Below, piece after piece: positions 1 to 11,566 of a DNA stretch of 64,000 nucleotides. Under the pieces are notes generated by a model, which saw only the letters and a list, made by a program, of their open reading frames with translations, did not search any database and had not been told where the DNA came from. The position numbers and the translations under genes were made by a program. The stretch lies in the NCBI RefSeq assembly GCF_005503365.1, contig NZ_SCML01000024.1, positions 1 through 64,000 of the forward strand. Reading direction: 5' to 3'. The stretch's first letter is position 1. Each line of letters opens with the position of its first letter. Source of the DNA: Hydrogenophaga sp. 2FB. Its GTDB lineage: Bacteria > Pseudomonadota > Gammaproteobacteria > Burkholderiales > Burkholderiaceae_C.

Positions 1-13
1 AGATGTGTATAAG
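1..13. other. Possible sequencing-adapter remnant at window start
   Basis: The first 13 bases, AGATGTGTATAAG, equal the first 13 bases of the Nextera transposase mosaic-end sequence, after which the match stops. This suggests that the window begins at a contig end carrying untrimmed adapter. It could be chance, but an exact 13-base match at the very edge is suspicious. The remaining bases up to 126 hold no recognisable gene. Confidence 0.45.
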
Positions 14-126
14 CGTAAGGGTGTTGGCGGCGGGGAGGCAGCCAGTGTAATGGGGGCACATGACGGGGTTTTCAAGATGCGCCCGGTGGCGCACCGCGCC
101 ACAATCCCCGCAGGAAGGACGTTGAC

Positions 127-414
127 ATGACGTTTGTGGCATTCATCACCGCTCTCGCCGCCTGGTTCACCGTGCTGCGCCCATCCGACAGCGATGCCGT
201 TCGGGTGGTGTGGATGGTGGTGTTCCTGCTGCTGGGCGCGCTGTTCACCCTGGCTGGCGGCTTTGCTTACTGGTGGGACAGCGGCATGCAGGCCTCCAAG
301 GCCAGCCCCTGGCTGCTCATCTGTGGCCTGCTGACCCTGGCCTCACAGGCCGGCAACCTGCTGCGCGCGGTGTTCGAGGGCGAAGGCGGCACCGGGTGGC
401 CGGAGCGGCGCTGA
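127..414 (+). CDS. Small integral membrane protein, unknown function
   Basis: This 95-residue protein is rich in hydrophobic residues and appears to have three membrane segments, roughly residues 2-18, 27-50 and 62-80. The short C-terminal tail (EGEGGTGWPERR) is polar. The start is an ATG, preceded by AGGAAGG as ribosome binding site. It is convergent with the lipoprotein gene that ends 10 bases downstream. I do not recognise a family. Coding is supported by the hydrophobic pattern and by the absence of a better frame. Confidence 0.6.
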   Translation: MTFVAFITALAAWFTVLRPSDSDAVRVVWMVVFLLLGALFTLAGGFAYWWDSGMQASKASPWLLICGLLTLASQAGNLLRAVFEGEGGTGWPERR

Positions 415-424
415 CGCCGGCGGG

Positions 425-1195
425 TTATTTCTGCGGCACCATCGAGCGCAAGGTGCTCACCCAGGCGGTTTTCGGAAGATCCACCAGCGCCTGCCGCAAA
501 CGGCTTTCGATCTCAGGCGTCCATTCGGGAATGGGGGTGCGCGACACTTCCGTGGGCAATGGCGCTGTGACCAGTCGATCCCGGAGTTCCCCCGTGGGGC
601 TTTGGGTCAACCACTGCCTTGCCAGCGTCTTGCCCGACTTGCAATCCACCAGAGACAGCGACGACAGCAGGTGGAGCTGCGACGCACCCCAAGCAGTGGT
701 GTGGATGCCCGCGCCATAGACGAAGCGATTGGTATCGCCAAACACGTCAGGCGTTTTCTGCCGCACGGCGACCAGCACACTGTCCAGCCGGTTGGCGGCA
801 CACAGGCCGCGCACCGGCGCCTCGATCGCATCCCAATGCGGTCCCCAATACGACGCGATGTCCACCGGGCCCCGGATGTCGTCCACGCCCTTGAAGTCGG
901 CGGCCGGGTACACCACCGGTACCACCGTGGCCCCCAACACCTGCTCGGCGGCCTCGCCCATTTGCGCCTCGTAGGCCTTGTCGAGGTTCCAGGAAACGAT
1001 GGACTTTTTCTCGCGCTCATTGCCGAACTGGGTGACACCCACGTATTGGCGAATGAACTCGCCCCCCGTTACCGAAACGACCGCCAGCCGCTGGATGCCA
1101 GTGGCAGCATGAGGGGCCATGGACTGCGGCGCAGACGCGCAACCCGTCAAGCCGACGGCAAGCAACAGGACGCTGGCAGAGGACAAAAGCTTCAT
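425..1195 (-). CDS. Putative lipoprotein, unknown function
   Basis: The 256-residue protein starts with a lipoprotein signal: MKLL, a hydrophobic stretch, then the lipobox LTGC at about residues 17-20, so it should be exported and lipid-anchored. The reading frame runs further upstream, but the signal peptide fixes the start at the ATG at 1195. The mature part has no motif I can assign. It contains a run resembling a periplasmic alpha/beta domain (RLAVVSVTGGEF and, later, LDSVLVAVRQKT). It stands alone between the small membrane protein (convergent) and the DUF2277 gene. Confidence 0.7.
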   Translation of the reverse strand: MKLLSSASVLLLAVGLTGCASAPQSMAPHAATGIQRLAVVSVTGGEFIRQYVGVTQFGNEREKKSIVSWNLDKAYEAQMGEAAEQVLGATVVPVVYPAADFKGVDDIRGPVDIASYWGPHWDAIEAPVRGLCAANRLDSVLVAVRQKTPDVFGDTNRFVYGAGIHTTAWGASQLHLLSSLSLVDCKSGKTLARQWLTQSPTGELRDRLVTAPLPTEVSRTPIPEWTPEIESRLRQALVDLPKTAWVSTLRSMVPQK

Positions 1196-1271
1196 GGCGG
1201 GCCGATTCAGGTAGTTAAAACGGCGTATTTTGCCGACCCGCTCGTGCCGCCCATCCCGCGGCGCCCTCCGC

Positions 1272-1547
1272 TCAACCCCCAGATCCGAATCGCTCCGCCG
1301 ACCGTGCTTTGGCCTTGGCCGCCTCCACCTCGCGGTTGCGGGGCGCGGCATTGGTGTGCAGTGAAGCGATGAGTTCGCGCGCGTTGGCCGCCACCTGCTC
1401 CACCGCTTTGTCAAACGCCGCCGCGTTCGCCTGTGACGGCACGTTGAAGCCGCTGAGCTTGCGCACGAACTGCAGCGAGGCATCGCGGATCTCCAGCTCG
1501 GTGGCCGGGGGCTCGAAGTTGAACAGGGTCTTGATGTTGCGGCACAT
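1272..1547 (-). CDS. DUF2277 family protein
   Basis: This 91-residue protein begins MCRNIKTLFNFEPPAT, the signature N-terminus of the DUF2277 family, and continues with the family block LQFVRKLSGF. The family is small, probably cytosolic and of unknown function; many members start with this Cys-Arg-Asn motif. The C-terminal 20 residues are Ala/Lys/Arg-rich and poorly conserved. The gene lies 51 bases downstream of proA on the same strand and may be read with it. Confidence 0.85.
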   Translation of the reverse strand: MCRNIKTLFNFEPPATELEIRDASLQFVRKLSGFNVPSQANAAAFDKAVEQVAANARELIASLHTNAAPRNREVEAAKAKARSAERFGSGG

Positions 1548-1598
1548 GGTGTTCCCCTCGTCATCGGTACGGCGGGCAACGCGCCGCCTGGGCGGCCA

Positions 1599-2879
1599 TC
1601 AGCCGCGCACTTCGCCCTCGCCCAGAACCACGTACTTGAGCGAGGTCAGACCCTCGACGCCCACCGGTCCACGGGCGTGGAACTTGTCGGTGCTGATGCC
1701 GATTTCGGCGCCCAGGCCGTACTCGAAACCGTCTGCGAAGCGCGTGCTCGCATTCACCATGACGCTGGCCGAGTCCACCTCGCGCAGAAAGCGCTGGGCG
1801 TGCATGTGGTCGGTGGTAAGGATGGCGTCGGTGTGGTGGCTGCTGTAGCGGTTGATGTGGGCGATGGCTTCGTCCACGCCGTCGACCAGCTTCACGCTGA
1901 TGACCGGCGCCAGGTACTCCTCGGACCAGTCGGCTTCGGTGGCCTGCGTCAGCTTCGCGCCCGCCACCGTCTTCAGAATGGCCTGGCTTTCCGCGCAGCC
2001 GCGCATCTCCACGCCCTTGGCGGCGTAGATGGCGCCGATCTTTGGCAGGAACTCGGCCGCCACGCCGCGCGCCACCAGCAGGCTTTCGGTGGCGTTGCAG
2101 GGGCTGTACTTCTGGGTCTTGGCGTTGTCGGCCACCTTCACCGCCATGGCGACGTCGCACGGGTCGTCGACGTAGGTGTGGCAGTTGCCGTCCAGGTGCT
2201 TGATGACGGGCACCTTGGCCTCGGCGCTGATGCGCTCGATCAGGCCCTTGCCGCCGCGCGGGATGATCACGTCCACGTACTGCGGCATGGTGATGAGCAG
2301 GCCCACGGCGGCGCGGTCGGTGGTAGGCACGAGCTGCACCGCGTCGGCGGGCAGACCCGCGTCGGTCAGCGCGCGCTGCACCAGCGCGGCCAGCGCGCGG
2401 TTGGATTCGATGGCCTCGGAGCCGCCACGCAGGATGGCCGCGTTGCCGCTCTTGATGGAGAGCGACGCGGCTTCGATCGTCACGTTGGGCCGGCTCTCGT
2501 AGACCATGCCGAACACGCCGATGGGCACGCGCATCTGGCCCACGCGGATGCCGCTGGGCATCTGCTTCATGCCCGTGATCTCGCCAATGATGTCGGCCAT
2601 GGCGGCGAGCTGCTCGCAGCCTTGCGCACAGGTTTCGATCACCTTGGGCGTGAGCTTGAGCCGGTCCACCATGGGCTCCGAGAGGCCGTTGGCGCGCGCG
2701 CGCTCCAGGTCTTTCGCGTTCTCCACCTGCAGCGCCTGCACGTTCTCGCGCAGCTGCGCGGCCAGCCCGCGCAGCGCGGCGAGCTTGGTGGCCGCGCCGG
2801 CCTTGGCCATGAGCGCCGAGGCCGCCTTGGCCTGCAGCCCCAGGGTGTTCATGAGTTCGGTGGTGTTGGTCGCGTTCAT
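1599..2879 (-). CDS. proA: Glutamate-5-semialdehyde dehydrogenase (gamma-glutamyl phosphate reductase)
   Basis: ProA reduces gamma-glutamyl phosphate to glutamate-5-semialdehyde with NADPH, the second step of proline synthesis in the cytosol. The 426-residue length fits the family. The catalytic Cys lies at residue 261 in [10 protein letters not shown], and the family blocks [14 protein letters not shown] (about 121-134) and [10 protein letters not shown] (205-214) are present. The start is set at the ATG giving [10 protein letters not shown]. An in-frame TTG 57 bases upstream would add an unconvincing leader. In many Burkholderiales proA lies close to holA; here about 14 kb of other genes separate them. 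Confidence 0.95.
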   Translation of the reverse strand: MNATNTTELMNTLGLQAKAASALMAKAGAATKLAALRGLAAQLRENVQALQVENAKDLERARANGLSEPMVDRLKLTPKVIETCAQGCEQLAAMADIIGEITGMKQMPSGIRVGQMRVPIGVFGMVYESRPNVTIEAASLSIKSGNAAILRGGSEAIESNRALAALVQRALTDAGLPADAVQLVPTTDRAAVGLLITMPQYVDVIIPRGGKGLIERISAEAKVPVIKHLDGNCHTYVDDPCDVAMAVKVADNAKTQKYSPCNATESLLVARGVAAEFLPKIGAIYAAKGVEMRGCAESQAILKTVAGAKLTQATEADWSEEYLAPVISVKLVDGVDEAIAHINRYSSHHTDAILTTDHMHAQRFLREVDSASVMVNASTRFADGFEYGLGAEIGISTDKFHARGPVGVEGLTSLKYVVLGEGEVRG

Positions 2880-2932
2880 GCCCGGGATTTTCGCAGAGGC
2901 GGGTGCGCCTGGGGTGTGCAGGGACAAGCGCG

Positions 2933-3253
2933 TCAAGCGCCCGCCTGCGCGCCGCCGGCCTGGTGCGCCGTCAGCACGTGGGTGGCCACCATGTCCAGGC
3001 TGGGGCGCACGATGCCCTGCTTGTCCGTCCAGACCTTGGGCGTGAGCCCGCCCGAGAGCGTGAGCGATTCGCCATCGCGCAGCGCCAGCAGCGCCGCGCA
3101 GGGCGCGTCGTCGAAGGCGATGACGTTGACGATGAATTCCTCGTCCGCCCGATTGCGGGCCAGCACGCGGGCCACGATGTAGCCGCGTCCGGCCTTGTCC
3201 ACGCGCCGGGAGGCGTCGCCCATGAGGCGGCCGGCGACCAGTCCATCGATCAT
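2933..3253 (-). CDS. Small single-stranded-DNA-binding-like (OB-fold) protein
   Basis: This 106-residue protein begins [10 protein letters not shown] and carries the SSB-like segments YIVARVLAR and [12 protein letters not shown], the pattern of a single OB fold. It resembles the short accessory SSB-like proteins often seen on mobile or accessory DNA. It is shorter than the housekeeping SSB (about 150-180 residues) and lacks the acidic C-terminal tip that recruits partners; it ends AGGAQAGA. Its ATG overlaps the stop of the upstream gene by four bases (ATGA), so the two are translationally coupled. DNA binding is inferred from family resemblance only. Confidence 0.65.
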   Translation of the reverse strand: MIDGLVAGRLMGDASRRVDKAGRGYIVARVLARNRADEEFIVNVIAFDDAPCAALLALRDGESLTLSGGLTPKVWTDKQGIVRPSLDMVATHVLTAHQAGGAQAGA

Positions 3254-3726
3254 CGTGAGGGCTTCTCGAAACCGGACGCGATCCAGGCCTGCGCGCTGTC
3301 CACGTTCAACCGGAAGGTGGGTGGCACCGGTACGCGGGCCAGTTCGGCGTCGAATTCGTCGCTCGCGCTCAGCGTGGCGGAGGCGCCTTCTTCGTCGGGG
3401 ACGATGGCCAGGGCGACGCGGATGCGCTGCCCGTCCACCGTCACGCTGACGTTCTTGTTCAACTCGGCGTGCCGCTGCTGCTCGGAACGGCGAATGACTT
3501 CCTTGGCGGTTTTCACCAGGGTGTTGAAGGCCGCGGTGTCCAGCGGCTTGGGGTTCTTCTTGTCGCGGCCCATGGTCCAGGGGCCGACCAGTGCCGGCTC
3601 GGTCTGGCCATCGAGGTGCATCGCGACAGCCCAACCGTCGTCGTCTTCGTTCTTGATGACGCGGGCGGTCCAGTGTTCGTCGCTCCAGAGGCGGGGTTCG
3701 TGAATGGGTTCTTGGGTATCGGTCAT
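3250..3726 (-). CDS. Conserved hypothetical protein coupled to SSB-like gene
   Basis: This 158-residue soluble protein has no signal peptide or membrane segment. It contains an aromatic-rich N-terminal part ([20 protein letters not shown]) followed by a Lys/Arg-rich middle. I do not recognise the family. It overlaps the SSB-like gene by four bases, so the pair is likely to act together, perhaps in a nucleic-acid transaction, but that is guilt by association only. It is divergent from the GST gene with 49 bases between them, which must hold both promoters. Confidence 0.6.
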   Translation of the reverse strand: MTDTQEPIHEPRLWSDEHWTARVIKNEDDDGWAVAMHLDGQTEPALVGPWTMGRDKKNPKPLDTAAFNTLVKTAKEVIRRSEQQRHAELNKNVSVTVDGQRIRVALAIVPDEEGASATLSASDEFDAELARVPVPPTFRLNVDSAQAWIASGFEKPSR

Positions 3727-3775
3727 GGGGCCAAGGGTACAGGCAGAAAATGGCCTTGGGCTTTAATCCCATGCA

Positions 3776-4438
3776 ATGACCCCCGCATCCTTTCCCCTGC
3801 TCTACAACTACCGGCGCTGCCCCTACGCCATGCGGGCGCGCATGGCCCTGCTGGTGGCGGACGTGGCCTTCGATGTGCACGAGATCGTGTTGCGACAGAA
3901 ACCGGCCGCGATGCTCGCCCTGTCGCCCAGGGGAACGGTGCCCGTGCTCGCCCTGCCCGACGGCGGCGTGCTGGAGCAAAGCCTGGACATCGTGCAATGG
4001 GCGTTCACCGCGCACGGCGATCCGGCCGGCTGGTGGGGGCGCGCGCAAAACGCCGTGAACGGAGAACTGCTGTCGGCGTGCGACGGCCCGTTCAAGCACC
4101 ACCTCGACCGCTACAAGTACCCCGAGCGCTTCGAGGGCGCGGACCGGGCGCAGCACCGCGAGCAGGCCGTCGCGGTGCTGCTGGCGCCACTCGATGCGCG
4201 GCTTCAGCGCGCCGGCCAGTTGGGCGGCGACGCTCCCTGCGCCACCGACATCGGCATCTTTCCCTTCGTTCGCCAGTTCGCGGCGGTCGAGCCGGCGTGG
4301 TTCGCGCAACTGCCCTTGCCCGCGCTCAAGGCCTGGTGGGCGGGCTGGTTGTCGCACCCGCTGTTCGAGTCCGCCATGGTGAAGCTGCCCAGCGACCAGG
4401 TGCTCCGGTTTCCGCGTTCGTTTCCGCCCACGGCCTGA
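3776..4438 (+). CDS. Glutathione S-transferase family protein
   Basis: The 220-residue protein has a thioredoxin-like GST N-terminal domain with the redox motif CPYA at about residues 15-18 (RRCPYAMRARMAL) and the cis-Pro element GTVPVLALPDG at about 55-65. An all-helical C-terminal half follows. The CPxA motif resembles glutaredoxin-2 and omega/beta-type GSTs, so a thiol transferase role is more likely than classical conjugation. It is convergent with katG across a shared terminator hairpin, and an oxidative-stress link is possible. Confidence 0.8.
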   Translation: MTPASFPLLYNYRRCPYAMRARMALLVADVAFDVHEIVLRQKPAAMLALSPRGTVPVLALPDGGVLEQSLDIVQWAFTAHGDPAGWWGRAQNAVNGELLSACDGPFKHHLDRYKYPERFEGADRAQHREQAVAVLLAPLDARLQRAGQLGGDAPCATDIGIFPFVRQFAAVEPAWFAQLPLPALKAWWAGWLSHPLFESAMVKLPSDQVLRFPRSFPPTA

Positions 4439-4440
4439 AC

Positions 4441-4470
4441 GACAAAGGCCACCCGAAGGTGGCCTTTGTC
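4441..4470. terminator. Bidirectional terminator between GST gene and katG
   Basis: A perfect 13-bp inverted repeat, GACAAAGGCCACC (4441-4453) and GGTGGCCTTTGTC (4458-4470), encloses a CGAA tetraloop. It starts two bases after the GST stop codon and ends 15 bases before the katG stop, so it can end transcription from both convergent genes. There is no long T tract on either side. Confidence 0.8.
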
Positions 4471-4485
4471 ACCAAGCGAAAAGGG

Positions 4486-6993
<2,508 letters not shown>

Positions 6994-7458
6994 TCAGCGC
7001 AAAGGTATCGGCGTGGCGCGGTCCACCGACACCACGGCCACCGAGTTTTGCGGCGAGCCTTCGATCACGCGGTCGGAGTACGTGAGGTACACGAGCGAGT
7101 TGCGTTGGGCATCGACCATGCGCACGATGCGCAGCCGCTTGAAGATGAGGCTGGTGCGCTCGCTGAAGATTTCTTCCTGCGCCTTGATGGGTTTGGCGAT
7201 GGTGATGGGACCCACCTGGCGGCAGGCGATGGAGGCTTCGGACTTGTCCTCCGCCAGACCGAACGCACCCTTGAGGCCGCCGGTCTTGGCGCGCGACATG
7301 TAGCAGGTGACGCCCGCCACCCCCGGGTCGTCGTAGGCCTCGACCACGATCTTGTGGTCCGGGCCGATGAACTTGAAGACCGTGTCGACCGAGCCGATTT
7401 CTTCGGCCTGGGCAGTGGTGGCGAGCAGCCACAGGAACGGGAGGAGGAAGCGGCGCAT
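6994..7458 (-). CDS. creA: CreA family periplasmic protein
   Basis: This 154-residue protein has a cleavable signal peptide ([18 protein letters not shown]) followed by the CreA core: [35 protein letters not shown] and the C-terminal [15 protein letters not shown]. CreA proteins are small periplasmic proteins of unknown biochemical role, conserved across proteobacteria. The signal peptide decides the start at 7458 rather than the longer frame. It stands 67 bases downstream of the methyltransferase gene on the same strand. Confidence 0.88.
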   Translation of the reverse strand: MRRFLLPFLWLLATTAQAEEIGSVDTVFKFIGPDHKIVVEAYDDPGVAGVTCYMSRAKTGGLKGAFGLAEDKSEASIACRQVGPITIAKPIKAQEEIFSERTSLIFKRLRIVRMVDAQRNSLVYLTYSDRVIEGSPQNSVAVVSVDRATPIPLR

Positions 7459-7525
7459 GGTGGGCCTTTGCGGGGGGGTTGCAAAGGCCACACGGTAGCA
7501 GGCCGCTTGAATCGTCGCCAAATCC

Positions 7526-8416
7526 TCAGCGCGTGCCCGCCCCCACCAGCATTTCGCACGGGCCCACAAAACCTTCCGCCGGGGTGTCGAAGCGGAGCAA
7601 GGCTTCCTCGATTTCTCGCCACGTGTCGGCGCGTTCGCCGTCGCTCAAGCTGGCCATCATCTGGTGCAGCGCGCCGAACGACTCGCGTTCGAAACGCACG
7701 CACTCGGCGGCCGTCGGCAGACGCACCGGGGAGTCGACCTTGCGCACCTCCACGTCGCGAAAACCGGCTTGCTCCAGCGCCTTCGCCAGCACGCCTTCGC
7801 CGCCCAGCGAGAACGGCCCGGGTTGCCCGGGCAAGGGCGGTGGCAACTGCGCGCGGCGCCGGATGATGCCGACCGGCAAGGCGAAGAAGGGATTGCGCTC
7901 GGCCGTCGAATACACCACGGCGGCGAAACGCCCACCCGGTCGCAGGGCATGGCGGATGCCGGTGAGCGCGCGCTGCTGGTCGGGAAAGTAGATCAGGCCG
8001 ACCCGCGACACCGCGGCGTCAAAGGAAGCGGCAGGCAACAGGTCGTGGCGCTCGCCATCGAGCTCACGGGTCTCCACGTTCGACAGGCCGGCCTGTTCGG
8101 CCGCCGATGCCGCGTATCGAAGAATCGTGGGCGAGATGTCGGTGGCCAGCACGTGGCCGCGCGCGCCCACGCGGTGCGCCGCGAGCAGGGTTTGATCGCC
8201 CGCGCCGGCCGCCACATCGAGCACGCGCGCGCCGGGACCGACGGCCGCCATGTCCAGCATGGCTTCGGTCGCGGGCCCCAGCCAGCGGGCCAGCAAGGGG
8301 CCCCATCGGTTCCAGGCATCGGCGGCGTTTTCCCATTGCGCACGCGTGGTCTGGCGGAATTTCTCGGCGTCAAAAACGGCCGGAGAGGCGGGACGGGAAA
8401 CGAGGGTCTCGGTCAT
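7526..8416 (-). CDS. SAM-dependent methyltransferase, UbiE-like class I
   Basis: The 296-residue protein has the class I methyltransferase core. Motif I is [13 protein letters not shown] (about residues 65-77), followed by an acidic binding residue in VLATDIS, and motif III-like [15 protein letters not shown] lies in the second half. The fold resembles UbiE/COQ5 and small-molecule methyltransferases, but the substrate is unknown. It is divergent from an HxlR-family regulator across 128 bases, so that regulator may control it. Confidence 0.82.
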   Translation of the reverse strand: MTETLVSRPASPAVFDAEKFRQTTRAQWENAADAWNRWGPLLARWLGPATEAMLDMAAVGPGARVLDVAAGAGDQTLLAAHRVGARGHVLATDISPTILRYAASAAEQAGLSNVETRELDGERHDLLPAASFDAAVSRVGLIYFPDQQRALTGIRHALRPGGRFAAVVYSTAERNPFFALPVGIIRRRAQLPPPLPGQPGPFSLGGEGVLAKALEQAGFRDVEVRKVDSPVRLPTAAECVRFERESFGALHQMMASLSDGERADTWREIEEALLRFDTPAEGFVGPCEMLVGAGTR

Positions 8417-8544
8417 GGCAGTGCTCCTTGGGGACAGGTCGCGCGATGTGCACGACCGGGCTTCAAGTTAAGCCGCATGCCATGCACCTTCAAGTCCAGA
8501 ATCTGGAGTAGGCAGCGGACCCGCACGCCGCTAGACTGGCCCGC

Positions 8545-9228
8545 ATGATCGACTACATGCAGTTCTGTACCGTCGCCCGTGGGGCGGAGGTGCTGGGCGC
8601 GCTGTGGACGCCGCTGGTGGTGCGCGAGTTGCTCTGCGGCAGCCACCGCTTCAACGACATCCACCGCGGCGTGCCGCGCATGTCGGCCACGCTGTTGACG
8701 CAGCGCTTGCGCAAACTCGAAGAGATCGGTGTCGTCGAGCGGCGCCGCGTCGACAAAACCTGGGAATACCACCTGACGCCCGCGGGCGAAGAACTGCGAC
8801 CGATCGTCGTCGGCATCGGCCACTGGGGTGCGCGCTGGATCGGCAGCCGTCTGCGGCGCGAGCAGCTCGACGCGGGCTTTCTGATGTGGGACATCCGCCG
8901 CTTCGCGCGCCTGGACGAGTTCCCCGATGGCGAGCGCACCGTCGTTCATTTCCGCTTCAGCGATGCGCCTGTGGCCGAGCGGCAATGGTGGCTGGTGGTG
9001 GACCACCACGAAGCGGACCTGTGCCGTGACGATCCGGGCCACGACGTCAGCGTGCTGGTCGAATCAACCGTGCGCGCACTTACCGAAATCTGGACCGGCG
9101 ACAGCGACCCGGACCAGATGGTCCAGGCCGGCAATCTGACGGTGCAGGGCGCGGGCCGCAACGGCCAACGGCTCTGGCGGTGGCTGGGGCGCAGCATGTT
9201 TGCGCCGACGCGCATGGCGCAGCGGTGA
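8545..9228 (+). CDS. HxlR-type transcriptional regulator with extra C-terminal domain
   Basis: The N-terminal 95 residues are an HxlR winged-helix domain: VLGALWTPLVVRELLCGSHRF, then MSATLLTQRLRKLEEIGVV as recognition helix and wing, and YHLTPAGEELRPIV. HxlR proteins are usually 100-150 residues. This one is 227 residues, and its last 120 or so look like an SCP2-like (sterol-carrier) ligand pocket. It may therefore sense a hydrophobic ligand. It is divergent from the methyltransferase gene, the likely target. Confidence 0.82.
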   Translation: MIDYMQFCTVARGAEVLGALWTPLVVRELLCGSHRFNDIHRGVPRMSATLLTQRLRKLEEIGVVERRRVDKTWEYHLTPAGEELRPIVVGIGHWGARWIGSRLRREQLDAGFLMWDIRRFARLDEFPDGERTVVHFRFSDAPVAERQWWLVVDHHEADLCRDDPGHDVSVLVESTVRALTEIWTGDSDPDQMVQAGNLTVQGAGRNGQRLWRWLGRSMFAPTRMAQR

Positions 9229-9268
9229 GCCGCTCGGGGTCGGTCGCTGCAGTCCTAACCGACTGCGC

Positions 9269-10723
9269 TCAGAACGGATAGTGCCGCGGCGTCGTCTGCA
9301 GCGTGATCCAGCGCAGTTCGGTGAACTCGTTGATGCCGGCCTTGCCGCCGAAGCGTCCGATGCCCGAGCCCTTCACGCCACCAAACGGCATCTGCGCCTC
9401 GTCGTGCACCGTGGGGCCATTGACGTGGCAGATGCCGCTGTCGATCTTGCGGGCCACGTTGAAGGCGCGTGCGATGTCGCCGCCGAACACCGCCGATGAC
9501 AGGCCGTATTCGTTGTCGTTGGCGCAGGCGATCGCCTCTTCCACACCTTTGACGCGCACCACGCATTTCACCGGGCCGAAGGTTTCTTCGTGGTAGATGC
9601 GCATGGCGGGCGTGACATGGTCGAGCACGGTGGCGGGCATGAGCGTGCTATCGGCCTTGCCGCCGCACAGCAGCTTCGCACCTTTGGCGAGCGCGTCATC
9701 GATCAGCGCGTTGCAGTGGTCCACCGTGCCCTGGCCGATGACGGAGCCGAGCACCACCGGCTCGGGCTTGCGCGGATCGCCCAGCGGCAGGGCCTTGGCT
9801 TTGTCACTGAACTTCTTGACGAATTCGTCGGCGATCTTCTGGTCCACGATGAGGCGCTCGGTGCTCATGCAGATCTGGCCGCTGTTGGCGAAAGCGCCGA
9901 AGGCCGCGCCGTTGACCGCGTCGTCGATGTTGGCGTCGTCCAGGATGACCATGGGCGCCTTGCCGCCGAGTTCGAGCACCACGGGCTTCAAGTATTTCGC
10001 GCAGGTCATCGCGATGATCTTGCCGACCTTGGTGGAGCCGGTGAAGTTCACGCGGCGCACCGCCGGGTGCGCCACCATGGCTTCGACCACCGCGCCGGCA
10101 TCGGCCGGGGCATTGGTGATGTAGTTCACCACGCCGGGCGGGAAGCCCGCGTCCTGGAACGCTTCGACGATGAGCTGGTGCGTGCGCGGGCAGTTCTCGC
10201 TGCCCTTGAAGACCACCGTGTTGCCGCAGGCCAGCGGCACGCAGATCGCGCGCACGCCCAGGATGATGGGCGCATTCCATGGCGCGATGCCCAGCACCAC
10301 ACCCGCGGGTTGGCGCACGCCCATGGCGAGCGAGCCGGGCACATCGGACGGGATCACTTCGCCCGCCACCTGCGTGGTGAGCGATGCGGCCTCGCGGATC
10401 ATGCTGGCGGCGAGCATGGTGTTGAAGCCGGCCCACATGCCGGTGGCGCCGGTCTCGGCGGCCACGGCTTCGACGAACTTCGGCAACTTGGCTTCGAGCG
10501 CGTCGGCGGCCTTGAGCAGCAGCGCGCGGCGTTCGTTGGGCCCCGTTTCGCTCCAGGTCTTGAAGGCCTCGGCGGCGGCTTCGACGGCCATCACCGCATC
10601 GGCCGGTGAAGCGGCGGGCGCGCGCGTGGCGACGCTGCCGTCGAGCGGGTTGCGGCGTTCGAAGGTCGCGCCTTTTTCGGCGGTGACCTTGAGGCCGTTG
10701 ATGAGCATGGACAGGTCGGACAT
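9269..10723 (-). CDS. Aldehyde dehydrogenase, vanillin/salicylaldehyde dehydrogenase type
   Basis: This 484-residue NAD(P)-dependent aldehyde dehydrogenase has the catalytic Cys in FANSGQICMSTERLIVD, the general-base Glu in LELGGKAPM and the cofactor loop FTGSTKVGK. The combination GQICMSTERL and GIAPWNAPIILG is typical of aromatic aldehyde dehydrogenases (vanillin or salicylaldehyde type). It is the last gene of the ABC-transporter cluster, 24 bases downstream of livF, which suggests that the transported compound or its product is oxidised to a carboxylate. The precise aldehyde cannot be determined. Confidence 0.85.
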   Translation of the reverse strand: MSDLSMLINGLKVTAEKGATFERRNPLDGSVATRAPAASPADAVMAVEAAAEAFKTWSETGPNERRALLLKAADALEAKLPKFVEAVAAETGATGMWAGFNTMLAASMIREAASLTTQVAGEVIPSDVPGSLAMGVRQPAGVVLGIAPWNAPIILGVRAICVPLACGNTVVFKGSENCPRTHQLIVEAFQDAGFPPGVVNYITNAPADAGAVVEAMVAHPAVRRVNFTGSTKVGKIIAMTCAKYLKPVVLELGGKAPMVILDDANIDDAVNGAAFGAFANSGQICMSTERLIVDQKIADEFVKKFSDKAKALPLGDPRKPEPVVLGSVIGQGTVDHCNALIDDALAKGAKLLCGGKADSTLMPATVLDHVTPAMRIYHEETFGPVKCVVRVKGVEEAIACANDNEYGLSSAVFGGDIARAFNVARKIDSGICHVNGPTVHDEAQMPFGGVKGSGIGRFGGKAGINEFTELRWITLQTTPRHYPF

Positions 10724-10747
10724 GGTGTGTTTCTCCTTGAGGGGTGT

Positions 10748-11566
10748 TCAGACGGTGGCGGCCATGGCCTTGCGGCGCTGCACGGCGTCGGACGCGCTGG
10801 TGGTACCGGTGGCGGGGTCTTTGTCGGCACCGAGGTAGGCTTCGCGGATAACGGTGGAGCGCGCGAGCAGCTTCGCCGGCCCACTGGCGACCAGCGTGCC
10901 GCGTTCGAGCACATAGCCCCGGTCGGCCACGGCCAGTGCCTTCTTCACGTTCTGCTCGACCATGAGCACGGTGGTGCCCGCGTCGGCGATGCGGCGCACG
11001 ATGGCGAGCAGTTCATCGACCATCCTGGGCGCAAGACCGAGCGAGGGTTCGTCGAGCATCAGCAGGCGCGGCGCGCACATCATGGCGCGCGCCACGGCCA
11101 CCATCTGTTGCTCGCCGCCGCTCATGGTGCCCGCGAGTTGCGTGGCGCGTTCCTTGAGTTTGGGGAAATCGGCAAAGGCCTGTTCGAGCCGGCGCGCGCG
11201 CTCGGCCTTGGGCACGAGCCAGCCCCCGAGTTCGAGGTTTTCCGCCACCGTCATTTGCGGGAACAGCTGCCGGCCTTCGGGCACCAGCGCCACACCGGCT
11301 TCCACGATCTCGTGCGTTTTCTCGGCCAGCTCCTGGCCATCGAGCAACACCGTGCCCTTGCGCGGGATGAGGCCGTTGAGCGCCTTGAGCAGCGTGGTCT
11401 TGCCCGCGCCGTTGGGGCCGAGCACAACGGTGAGGCCGGGCTGGATGTCGAGCTTGAGATCGCGCAGCACGAGGAAGGCGCCATAACCGGCGGACAGGCC
11501 ATCGACCTTCAGGCGCGCGCGCGCACCGCCACTGAGTTCGAAGGCTTGAGGGCGGTACCACATCAT
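10748..11566 (-). CDS. livF: Branched-chain-type ABC transporter ATPase (LivF-like)
   Basis: This 272-residue ATPase has Walker A GPNGAGKTT, signature MSGGEQQ and Walker B LLMLDEPSLGLAP, all intact. It is the second ATPase of a Liv/HAAT importer and should act at the cytoplasmic face of the LivHM channel. Its ATG lies inside the last codons of livG (four-base overlap). The cluster context (aldehyde dehydrogenase, FeaR-like regulator) points to an aromatic or related compound rather than branched-chain amino acids; this is inference. Confidence 0.88.
   Translation of the reverse strand: MMWYRPQAFELSGGARARLKVDGLSAGYGAFLVLRDLKLDIQPGLTVVLGPNGAGKTTLLKALNGLIPRKGTVLLDGQELAEKTHEIVEAGVALVPEGRQLFPQMTVAENLELGGWLVPKAERARRLEQAFADFPKLKERATQLAGTMSGGEQQMVAVARAMMCAPRLLMLDEPSLGLAPRMVDELLAIVRRIADAGTTVLMVEQNVKKALAVADRGYVLERGTLVASGPAKLLARSTVIREAYLGADKDPATGTTSASDAVQRRKAMAATV

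Noticed and set aside
1677..3182. Plus-strand open frame opposite proA
   Set aside because: It is antisense shadow with low-complexity composition. proA on the minus strand has all family motifs.
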